From positions 186,001 to 250,000 of the forward strand of contig CAWFLX010000020.1 in assembly GCA_963816775.1 (NCBI GenBank): 64,000 nucleotides of DNA. Direction: 5' to 3'. Numbering within the stretch: the stretch's first letter is position 1; the number at the start of each line of letters is the position of its first letter. The notes under the pieces were generated by a model that was not told the DNA's origin, made no database searches, and was given only the letters and a program-made list of their open reading frames with translations. This document shows, piece by piece, positions 53,312-60,632 of the stretch. Both the position numbers and the translations under genes were made by a program. This DNA is from JAFAXD01 sp963816775. GTDB taxonomy: Bacteria; Pseudomonadota; Alphaproteobacteria; Rhizobiales; Xanthobacteraceae.

Positions 53312-54331
53312 ATGGCGCTCGCCCGCTCCCGCCGCAGCATCGATTACTGGCCCGGATTCGTCGACGCCTTGTCGACGTTGGTGCTGGGCATCATCTTCCT
53401 GCTGACCGTATTTGTCGTCGTGCAATTTTTCCTCTCGCAGGACTTGGCGGGCAAGGACACCGCGCTGTCGCGTCTCAACGCGCAGATCGCGCAACTCACC
53501 GACCTCCTCTCGCTCGAGAAGACCGGCAAGATTGATCTCGAGGAGCAGGTCGCGCGGCTCAATGCCTCGCTGGCCGCCGCCGAGAGCGAGCGCGAGCGCT
53601 TGCGCGGCGCGGCCGAAGGCGCCGGCCAAGGCGCGGCCACGGCGCGCGATCAACTTGGCCGGGCGACCAGCGCGCTCGAGGCGGAAAAATCAATCTCGGC
53701 GCGTGCGCTCGCCCAAGTCGACTTGCTGAACCAGCAGATCGCCGCGCTGCGGCGTCAGCTCGGTGCGCTCGAAGAGGCCCTGCAGGCGTCCGAAACCAAG
53801 GACAAGGACCAGCAGACTCAGATCGCCAAGCTAGGAGAGCGCCTTAATATCGCGCTGGCCCAGCGCGTGCAGGAACTGACCCGCTACCGGTCCGATTTCT
53901 TCGGCCGGCTTCGCGAGATTCTCGGCAACCGCGCGGACATCCGCATCGTAGGCGATCGCTTCGTGTTCCAATCAGAGGTTCTGTTCGACAGCGGCCAGGC
54001 CGTGCTCAATCCGGAAGGGCGCACCGAGCTCGATCAGCTCGCCAGCGCGTTGCTTGAGCTTGAGCGCCAAATTCCTCCCGAAATTGCCTGGGTACTGCGC
54101 GTCGACGGTCACACCGATGTACGTCCGATCGCGAACGTGCAGTTTCCCTCGAACTGGGCGCTGTCGGCGGCCCGCGCCATATCGGTCGTGCAGTATTTGA
54201 TCAGCAAAGGCGTTTCACCCCAGCATCTGGTTGCCGCCGGCTTTGGCGAATTCCAGCCGCTCGATCCCGCCGCCACCGAGGACGCTTACCGGCGCAACCG
54301 CCGCATCGAGCTCAAGCTGACGGAACGGTGA
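53312..54331 (+). CDS. MotB/OmpA-like peptidoglycan-binding protein
   Basis: 339 residues from ATG 53312 with GGAG nine bases upstream. One TM near residues 20-40 (FVDALSTLVLGIIFLLTVFV) has an Asp at the position of the MotB proton-carrying residue. A periplasmic coiled coil (residues ~45-190) and an OmpA-like domain (VDGHTDVRPI ... RRIELKL) follow. It is the stator partner of the preceding MotA-like protein. Its GTGA stop region overlaps the next gene. Confidence 0.9.
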   Translation: MALARSRRSIDYWPGFVDALSTLVLGIIFLLTVFVVVQFFLSQDLAGKDTALSRLNAQIAQLTDLLSLEKTGKIDLEEQVARLNASLAAAESERERLRGAAEGAGQGAATARDQLGRATSALEAEKSISARALAQVDLLNQQIAALRRQLGALEEALQASETKDKDQQTQIAKLGERLNIALAQRVQELTRYRSDFFGRLREILGNRADIRIVGDRFVFQSEVLFDSGQAVLNPEGRTELDQLASALLELERQIPPEIAWVLRVDGHTDVRPIANVQFPSNWALSAARAISVVQYLISKGVSPQHLVAAGFGEFQPLDPAATEDAYRRNRRIELKLTER

Positions 54332-54843
54332 ACGCCTCCAACTTGGCCGCATTTTCGGACGGAAAACCGGTGTCCACTGTTCCGGAAAATGCTCCGGGGG
54401 TCGCGTTGCGGCCCTACGTGGAGGCCGACGAAGCCGCGACCATCGCGCTTTGGCAACGAACCTGGCAACTCGCTTATCCGCAGCTCGATTTCGCGGCCCG
54501 CGTCGACTGGTGGCGCGAGCGCTGGCGCAACGAGCTCGTGCCGGCCGCCCAGATCATGATCGCTGAGCTCAACGGCGCGCTCGCCGGATTCGTGACCGTC
54601 GATGAGGCCGGCTATCTCGATCAGATCGTCGTTGCGCCGGAGGCCTGGGGCTCGGATGTGGCCGTCGCTCTGATCGATGCCGCCAAGCGCATCTCGCCAA
54701 CGCGCCTTGATTTATTGGTCAATCAGGACAACGCCCGCGCGATCCGCTTCTACGAGAAACACGGCTTTGCAGTCGCCGGCATCGATTCCAACCCGCGCTC
54801 AGGCGCGCCGCTCTACCGCATGAGCTGGCGGCCAAAGGTGTGA
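54328..54843 (+). CDS. GNAT family N-acetyltransferase
   Basis: 171 residues from GTG 54328, overlapping the previous TGA by 4 bp (GTGA). The domain starts near residue 26 (VALRPYVEADEAATIALWQR) and has acetyl-CoA-binding region VVAPEAWGSDVAVALIDAAK and NARAIRFYEKHGFAVAG. Substrate unknown. Close coupling suggests it belongs to the MotA/MotB-like unit. Confidence 0.88.
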   Translation: MNASNLAAFSDGKPVSTVPENAPGVALRPYVEADEAATIALWQRTWQLAYPQLDFAARVDWWRERWRNELVPAAQIMIAELNGALAGFVTVDEAGYLDQIVVAPEAWGSDVAVALIDAAKRISPTRLDLLVNQDNARAIRFYEKHGFAVAGIDSNPRSGAPLYRMSWRPKV

Positions 54844-54853
54844 GCCTGCCAAC

Positions 54854-56653
54854 TCAAGCCATCTCGAACTGCAGCCGCGCCAGCCGGGCATAGAGCCCGC
54901 CCTTCGCCACCAGGCTCTCGTGTGTGCCTTCTTCGACGATGCGGCCCTGATCGATCACCAGGATTCGGTCGCACTCGAGCACGGTCGCGAGTCGGTGCGC
55001 GATCACCAAGGTCGTTCGCCCCGCCATCAGCCGGGCGAGCGCCGTCTGCACCAGCTTCTCGCTCTCGGCGTCGAGCGACGAGGTCGCTTCGTCGAGCAAC
55101 AGGAGCGGCGCTTCGCGCAAGATCGCGCGCGCGATCGCGATGCGCTGGCGCTGCCCGCCCGAGAGCGTGACCCCGCGTTCGCCGACCGGCGTTGCCAGCC
55201 CCTGCGGCAGCCGCGTGATGAACTCGCTCGCGGCGGCGAGTTCGGCGGCACGCGCGACCTCGGCGTCGGTTGCGTCGGGCCGGCCGAAGCGGATGTTGTC
55301 CGCGATGCTGGCCGCGAAAATGACCGTGTCCTGCGGCACCAGCGCGATATGGGAGCGTACGTCGCGCGGATCAGCCTTGGTAAGCGGCACCCCATCGAAC
55401 GACACCGTGCCGTCGAGGGGGTCGTAGAAGCGCAGCAACAAATGAAAGACCGTGCTCTTACCGGCGCCGGAGGGGCCGACAAGCGCGACCTTCTCGCCCG
55501 CCCGAACCGAAAATGAAATTCCGTCGAGCACGAACGCGCTCGGCCGGGCCGGATAAGCGAAACGCACCCGATCAAACGCAACCTCGCCGCGGCGCGTCGT
55601 CGGCAGTCGAACCGGGTCGCGCGGTGTTGTGATCTCGGGTCGCACGGCGAGGAGTTCGGCAATTCGCTCCGCCGCCCCCGCGGTCTGCGAGAGTTCGCCC
55701 CACACATCGGAAAGCTGGCTTAAGCCGCCGGCTGCGAACGCGGCGTAGAGCACGAACTGGCCAAGCCGCCCAGGCGAGGTTCGCCCCGCCAACACATCCT
55801 GCGCGCCAACCCACAAGATGATCACCACGCTTGCGAACACCAGGAAGATGATGATCGCGGTGAGCAGAGCGCGCGCCCTGGTTGACGCGACGGCGGCCTG
55901 ATAAGCGCGCTCGACCGCGGCACGAAAGCGCGTGCCGGCAAGAGCCTCGTTGGTGTAGGCCTGCAGCGTGCGCACAGCGCCCATCAGCTCGGCTGCATAG
56001 GCAGACGCATCTGCGAGCAAATCTTGCGCGGTGCGCGAGCGCCGGCGCACCATCCGGCCGAACGCGACGAGCGGCAGCACAATCACCGGAATCACTGCGA
56101 GCACGAAGGCGGACAGCCGTGGGCTCGTCACCACCATCATGATGGCCGAACCGAGGAACAGCACCATGTTGCGCAACGCGGTGGAGACTGAGACGCCAAC
56201 CGCGGATTTGATCTGGGTGGTGTCGGCGGCGAGCCGTGAAATCAATTCACCGGTCAGCGCGGTGTCGAAAAACGCCGCGGACAGGGAGGTGATGTGTTCG
56301 AACACGGCCGCGCGCACATCGGCGACCACCCGCTCGCCGATCGTGGTCACCAGATAGAAACGCGTCGCGCTCGCCACCGCGAGCACCGCCGCGACGGCGA
56401 TCATCACCGCGAAATATCGGTCGATCAGTCCGATGCGGTCGGGCGCGAAGCCGAAATCGATCATGCGGCGAAGCGCGAGCGGAACCGCGAGTGTCGCAAG
56501 CGTAGCGATCAGAAGCGCTGCGAACGCAAGCGCGATACGGCCGCGGTAGCGTGCCGCAAACGGCCACAGCGAGAGCAGCGGCCGCAGCCGGCCGCGGCGC
56601 TGCGGCACAGCCGCCACGGCGCCCGCGACCCCGGTGCCGGCGTTGTCATTCAT
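54854..56653 (-). CDS. ABC exporter, fused permease/ATPase (MsbA/ABCB-like)
   Basis: 599 residues. Six TM helices in residues ~30-320, then a nucleotide-binding domain with Walker A ALVGPSGAGKST, signature TLSGGQRQRIAIARAIL and Walker B LLLLDEATSSLD. The architecture is that of homodimeric lipid or drug exporters. The start ATG 56653 is 18 bp after the monooxygenase stop. It ends 10 bp from the convergent GNAT gene. Confidence 0.93.
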   Translation of the reverse strand: MNDNAGTGVAGAVAAVPQRRGRLRPLLSLWPFAARYRGRIALAFAALLIATLATLAVPLALRRMIDFGFAPDRIGLIDRYFAVMIAVAAVLAVASATRFYLVTTIGERVVADVRAAVFEHITSLSAAFFDTALTGELISRLAADTTQIKSAVGVSVSTALRNMVLFLGSAIMMVVTSPRLSAFVLAVIPVIVLPLVAFGRMVRRRSRTAQDLLADASAYAAELMGAVRTLQAYTNEALAGTRFRAAVERAYQAAVASTRARALLTAIIIFLVFASVVIILWVGAQDVLAGRTSPGRLGQFVLYAAFAAGGLSQLSDVWGELSQTAGAAERIAELLAVRPEITTPRDPVRLPTTRRGEVAFDRVRFAYPARPSAFVLDGISFSVRAGEKVALVGPSGAGKSTVFHLLLRFYDPLDGTVSFDGVPLTKADPRDVRSHIALVPQDTVIFAASIADNIRFGRPDATDAEVARAAELAAASEFITRLPQGLATPVGERGVTLSGGQRQRIAIARAILREAPLLLLDEATSSLDAESEKLVQTALARLMAGRTTLVIAHRLATVLECDRILVIDQGRIVEEGTHESLVAKGGLYARLARLQFEMA

Positions 56654-56671
56654 GGTCGCAATCCGCCGACA

Positions 56672-57880
56672 TCAACCGAAATTCTTCTCGTTGAGGCCGG
56701 TGCTGCCATAGAGCCATTGCAGAGTGTCGAACCACTCCTCCTGCGACTTCGCGCGCATCACCGCGTTGCGCAGATGCGCATGCGCGCCCGCCGGATGATA
56801 AACGTGTTCGCCGATCGCACGCGATTGCAGCTGCACGCGGGTGGTGCGAAACACGCGGCGCGACCGGTAGGCCTCGAACGCCTTTTCGAGATCATCCGGA
56901 AACGCGTCGACCATGTGCGAGAGACAGACGGCGTCCTCCATGGCCATGCACGCGCCCTGGGCCATGTATTGCAGCATCGGATGGGCGGCATCGCCGAGCA
57001 GCACGACGCGACCGTCGACCCATTTCTCTACCGGCTCACGATCGCACAGCACCCAGAGCTTCCATTCCGTCGCGAGGTCGATGATCTGGCGCGCCTTCTC
57101 GTGCACGTGCGCAAACCCGCGCATCACCTCGTCCCTCGGCACCGGCTTGCCGGCGACCGGCTCCGGGGCGTCATTGTGACAGGTGATCACCAGGTTAAAG
57201 ACTTTCCATCCTGACAGCGGATAGTGCACGAGGTGACATTTCGGACCCGCCCACAAGGTCGCGGCATTCCAGCGCAAATCCTCGGCCATGCGGTCGGTCG
57301 GGATCACCGACCGGTACGTGGTGTGACCGGAAACCCGCGGCGGGCCATCCGCGACCAGCTGCTTGCGCACGTTGGACCACAGACCGTCAGCCCCGATCAA
57401 AGCGGTTGACGCGATGCGCTCGCCGGATGCGAGCCGCACGCTGACGCCCGATCCATCCTGATCGTAGCCGGCCACCTCGCTGCTGACCCGCACCTCGATG
57501 CGGTCGTGGGCGCGACACGCCTTGAGAAACACGCCGTAGAGATCGCCGCGGTGCACCACCGCGTAGGGATTCTTGAAGCGCTTGCGAAACGCTTCGCCGA
57601 GGTCGACGTGCATGATCTCCTCGGCGGTGAGCGCATCCATGAGACGAAGCGCGTCGACGTAGACCGCCATCGCGCGCGCGGCTTCGCCGACGCCGAGATA
57701 GTCGAAGGCATGAAACGCATTGGGACCAAGCTGGATACCGGCCCCGATCTCGCCCAGCGTCGGCGCCTTTTCGAGCACCAGAACGCGGCGCCCCTTCTGC
57801 GCGAGCCCCAAAGCGGCCGCGAGACCGCCGATCCCGCCGCCGGCGATGGCGATAGGCCTTTCATCCCGACTCTCGGCCAT
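56672..57880 (-). CDS. FAD-dependent aromatic monooxygenase, 3-hydroxybenzoate 6-hydroxylase-like
   Basis: 402 residues. FAD-binding IAGGGIGGLAAALGLAQKG, central FIGADG-type motif (ALIGADGLWSNVR) and GRVVLLGDAAHPMLQYMAQG near residue 300, the set for group A flavoprotein hydroxylases. The C-terminal VQLQSRAIGEHVYHPAGAHA region resembles 3-hydroxybenzoate 6-monooxygenases, which feed gentisate breakdown. No gentisate dioxygenase is nearby, so the substrate is tentative (salicylate- or 6-hydroxynicotinate-type substrates are alternatives). Confidence 0.85.
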   Translation of the reverse strand: MAESRDERPIAIAGGGIGGLAAALGLAQKGRRVLVLEKAPTLGEIGAGIQLGPNAFHAFDYLGVGEAARAMAVYVDALRLMDALTAEEIMHVDLGEAFRKRFKNPYAVVHRGDLYGVFLKACRAHDRIEVRVSSEVAGYDQDGSGVSVRLASGERIASTALIGADGLWSNVRKQLVADGPPRVSGHTTYRSVIPTDRMAEDLRWNAATLWAGPKCHLVHYPLSGWKVFNLVITCHNDAPEPVAGKPVPRDEVMRGFAHVHEKARQIIDLATEWKLWVLCDREPVEKWVDGRVVLLGDAAHPMLQYMAQGACMAMEDAVCLSHMVDAFPDDLEKAFEAYRSRRVFRTTRVQLQSRAIGEHVYHPAGAHAHLRNAVMRAKSQEEWFDTLQWLYGSTGLNEKNFG

Positions 57881-58066
57881 CTCGCCTCCTGGCTTGGTCA
57901 GGCCTCATGTTTCGTCTCCCCGGCCGACAATGCCTCCGGCCGGACGGGGTGACAACTAGAGGCGCTGCGACGGTTCGACATGGGTTGTTTTGGGCTTCGG
58001 CCTACGATATAGAGCCGCAACTTTCACAACCCCACAGGCAGGGGCGCGTGTGCGCGCCGATCAGAC

Positions 58067-58294
58067 ATGAAGTCCGATATTCATCCAAACTACCACACCG
58101 TGAAGGTCGTCATGACCGACGGCACCGAGTTCACCACCCGCAGCACGTATGGCGCGGAAGGCGACACGATCCACCTCGACATTGATCCGAAGTCGCACCC
58201 GGCCTGGACCGGCGGCCAGCAGCAGCTTGTCGACCGCGGCGGCCGCGTGTCGCGCTTCCAGAAGAAGTTCTCTGGCTTCCTGAAAGAAAAATAG
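58067..58294 (+). CDS. rpmE: 50S ribosomal protein bL31
   Basis: 75 residues, MKSDIHPNYHTVKVVMTDGT followed by TRSTYG and HPAWTGGQQQLVDRGGRVSRF. No cysteines, so it is the zinc-independent (C-minus) form usual in alphaproteobacteria. Structural protein at the subunit interface. Monocistronic. Confidence 0.97.
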   Translation: MKSDIHPNYHTVKVVMTDGTEFTTRSTYGAEGDTIHLDIDPKSHPAWTGGQQQLVDRGGRVSRFQKKFSGFLKEK

Positions 58295-58367
58295 CCCTCA
58301 CCTGCCCCGGCCCGCGCCTTCTCGCTTCGCTGGCCGATGTCCGCGTGCGACGCCGTCGCGGCAGCGT

Positions 58368-58886
58368 TCAAGTCTCGCTGCGTTCGAACGCTGCGCGCAA
58401 TTGGATGAGTTGGTTGGTGACCGGGCTCGCCACGGCATCGGCGGCGGGCGGTGCGTGAATAGTGGCGTCGAGGCGGCGCACTTTGTCCTGCAACCGATTG
58501 GAGCGCACGATCAGGTCGCGCAAGCGGCTCGGCAAGATTTTGACCGTCGCCTCGTCAATCGGGCTGCTGAAGGCGAGCTTGACCTTGCGCTTCTCCTTGT
58601 TGGCCTGAGCGAGCGACATCTCGCCTTCATTAACCGCCCGGTGCAGAAGAAGCCACGACGCAAGCTGCATCAGGCGAGTGGTCAGGCGCATGCTTTCGGT
58701 TGCGTATGCCAGCGCCGCCGCGCGATCGAGTTTCTTGGCGTCCTGCCGGCCCGGGCCGTCGAGATAAGCCGCCGTCTCTTCGACCAGCCCCATGCCTTCC
58801 CGAAAAAACTGCGAAAACGTCTCGGACGCGGCGAGTTTTTCACCAAACGCCACCAATCCAGCCGCGCTCGTCGATTTATCGGACAT
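58368..58886 (-). CDS. rcdA: DUF1465 family protein, RcdA-like (CtrA degradation adaptor)
   Basis: 172 residues from ATG 58886 (GAGG upstream). Three long helices, with SETFSQFFREGMGLVEETAAYL and TESMRLTTRLMQLASWLLLHRAV motifs matching DUF1465. The Caulobacter member RcdA is an adaptor for ClpXP proteolysis of CtrA at the pole. Equivalent function here is inferred. TTAA-paired sequences upstream resemble CtrA binding sites. Confidence 0.85.
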   Translation of the reverse strand: MSDKSTSAAGLVAFGEKLAASETFSQFFREGMGLVEETAAYLDGPGRQDAKKLDRAAALAYATESMRLTTRLMQLASWLLLHRAVNEGEMSLAQANKEKRKVKLAFSSPIDEATVKILPSRLRDLIVRSNRLQDKVRRLDATIHAPPAADAVASPVTNQLIQLRAAFERSET

Positions 58887-58949
58887 GCTACGCCTCACAT
58901 CGCGCGATCAAAGCATGGCCCCTCCCCGGCTGGGATGTCCAGGGCTCGG

Positions 58950-58963
58950 TTAAGAAACCTTAA
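58950..58963. promoter_or_regulatory. CtrA-like TTAA-N6-TTAA box upstream of rcdA
   Basis: Two TTAA half-sites with a 6-bp spacer, 64-77 bp upstream of the rcdA start. The classical CtrA spacing is N7, so this is a near match. Confidence 0.35.
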
Positions 58964-59015
58964 GATAGGGTTACCAAGGCCGGTCGAGCCAGCGCTGAAC
59001 GCTTTTCGCAGACGC

Positions 59016-59044
59016 AAAAAAGAGCCGCCGGGGGACGGCGGCTC
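59016..59044 (-). terminator. rho-independent terminator after the DUF1192 gene
   Basis: Perfect 9-bp stem gagccgccg (59022-59030) / cggcggctc (59036-59044) with loop gggga. On the minus strand a run of six T residues follows at once. It separates the DUF1192 gene from rcdA. Confidence 0.88.
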
Positions 59045-59133
59045 AAAAAGTTAAAACAGGGAGGCGTCAAACAGAGTGGACAGGAGCCACTCGATGTCCA
59101 GAAGTGGACAATGACGATGATGGACCTGATTTG

Positions 59134-59148
59134 TTAACACGGTATTAA
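59134..59148. promoter_or_regulatory. consensus CtrA box TTAA-N7-TTAA
   Basis: TTAA-cacggta-TTAA followed by C, an exact match to the CtrA site. It lies past the DUF1192 stop, with a terminator between it and rcdA on the minus strand and about 390 bp before the plus-strand quinone oxidoreductase gene. Confidence 0.45.
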
Positions 59149-59180
59149 CGGACGGCTGCGCGACTCTCGCACGGTTCACG

Positions 59181-59375
59181 CTATTTTTTGAAGAACTGAT
59201 CGGCAGCCGAGCGCGATGCCTGCTTGCGCGCGATATCGGCCTCGAGCCGTGCGATTTCTTCTCTCATCAGCCCAATGCGCGCCGCGAGTTCGGTGACTGA
59301 GAGCAGCGTCAGATCCTGCCCGATCTCATGCGCGATCTTCTTCTTGGGACGGTCATCTTCGTCAATTGCCGGCAT
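59181..59375 (-). CDS. DUF1192 family small protein
   Basis: 64 residues from ATG 59375. Charged N-terminus (DEDDRPKKK), then LTLLSVTELAARIGLMREEI and a coiled coil, typical of DUF1192. Function unknown; the family is alphaproteobacterial. The strong terminator at 59016-59044 follows. Confidence 0.85.
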   Translation of the reverse strand: MPAIDEDDRPKKKIAHEIGQDLTLLSVTELAARIGLMREEIARLEADIARKQASRSAADQFFKK

Positions 59376-59535
59376 GCGTTGTGACCCGCGTTGAACTTCA
59401 CGTTCAACCATAGCGTCACGCGCTGCCCTTGTCTTCGCTTCCAACGCGCGCACGGTTGGGGATCACGCTCTAGAGGTCGCGGCATTGCCGATTTTGCGTT
59501 AGGAATGCCCGGACGTTCGCGAAGGAAAATCATTC

Positions 59536-60534
59536 ATGTCCAACGTACCTGCTCGCATGACTGCAATAGTGATCCGCGCTCCTGGCGGTCCGGAGATGTT
59601 GGTTCCGGAAGAGCGGCCGGTGCCCCAGCCCGGTCCGGCCGAAGTGCTGGTCAAGGTAGCGGCGGCCGGCGTCAACCGACCCGACGTCATGCAGCGGATG
59701 GGACAGTATCCGCCACCCAAAGGAGCAACCGACATTCCTGGGCTCGAACTTGCCGGCGAGGTCGTCGCGCTCGGGTCGGGTGTGCAGCGCTGGAAGATCG
59801 GCGACAAGGTGACGGCGTTGGTGGTCGGCGGCGGCTACGCCGAATATTGCGCGGTCCCGGAGCCGCAAGCGTTGCCGATCCCCGCCGGCTTGAGCGTGAC
59901 CGAAGCCGCCGCGATGCCTGAGACGTTTTTCACAGTCTATCCGAACGTGTTCGAGCGCGGCGCCCTCAAAGCGGGCGAGACCCTTCTGGTCCATGGCGGC
60001 AGTTCCGGCATCGGCACGGTTGCGATCATGCTCGGAAAAGCGTTCGGCGCGCGTGTCTTTGCCACCGCCGGGTCGGTTGAGAAATGCGAAGCCTGCAAAC
60101 GGCTCGGCGCTGAGGTTGCGATCAACTACAAGTCCGAGGATTTCGTCGCCGTCGCCAAAAAGGCAACCGCGGACAAAGGCGTCGATGTCGTTCTGGACAT
60201 GGTCGGCGGCGACTACATCGATCGGAATTACGATGTGGCGGCGGTCGAGGGCCGCATCATTCAAATCGCGTTCCAGGCAAGTCCCAAGGCGACGGTCGAC
60301 TTCCGCCGCATGCTGACCAAGCGCCTGCACCACACCGGATCGGGATTGCGGCCCCGCTCCGTCGCGGACAAGGGCAAGATCGCCCAGGCGCTCGAAGCCA
60401 AGGTCTGGCCGCTGGTCGCGGCCGGCAAGGTGAAGCCGGTCATCGATTCAACGTACCCCCTCGCCCGCGCCGCGGCCGCCCACGAACGCATGGAATCAAG
60501 CCAGCACATCGGAAAAATCGTGCTTACGGTGTAG
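59536..60534 (+). CDS. NAD(P)H quinone oxidoreductase, PIG3/QOR family (zinc-free MDR)
   Basis: 332 residues with GAAGGA nine bases before the ATG. GroES-like N-domain with AAGVNRPDVMQRMGQYPPP, then a Rossmann NADPH-binding segment LLVHGGSSGIGTVAIMLGKA. No zinc-ligand cysteines. Such enzymes reduce quinones or enones with NADPH. Monocistronic. Confidence 0.93.
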   Translation: MSNVPARMTAIVIRAPGGPEMLVPEERPVPQPGPAEVLVKVAAAGVNRPDVMQRMGQYPPPKGATDIPGLELAGEVVALGSGVQRWKIGDKVTALVVGGGYAEYCAVPEPQALPIPAGLSVTEAAAMPETFFTVYPNVFERGALKAGETLLVHGGSSGIGTVAIMLGKAFGARVFATAGSVEKCEACKRLGAEVAINYKSEDFVAVAKKATADKGVDVVLDMVGGDYIDRNYDVAAVEGRIIQIAFQASPKATVDFRRMLTKRLHHTGSGLRPRSVADKGKIAQALEAKVWPLVAAGKVKPVIDSTYPLARAAAAHERMESSQHIGKIVLTV

Positions 60535-60632
60535 GCTCGTTTTATCTTTATTATCAGCAGCTTGCGGCCTGAGCTCGGGCACCGGAAGCCGCTACCGGTA
60601 AACCTTGTTCTCGCCACAACCTGCGACTACGC

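Noticed and set aside
52275..54331. Zorya-type defence system (ZorA/ZorB)
   Set aside because: The MotA/MotB-like pair lacks adjacent zorC, zorD or zorE genes, and its neighbours are housekeeping genes.
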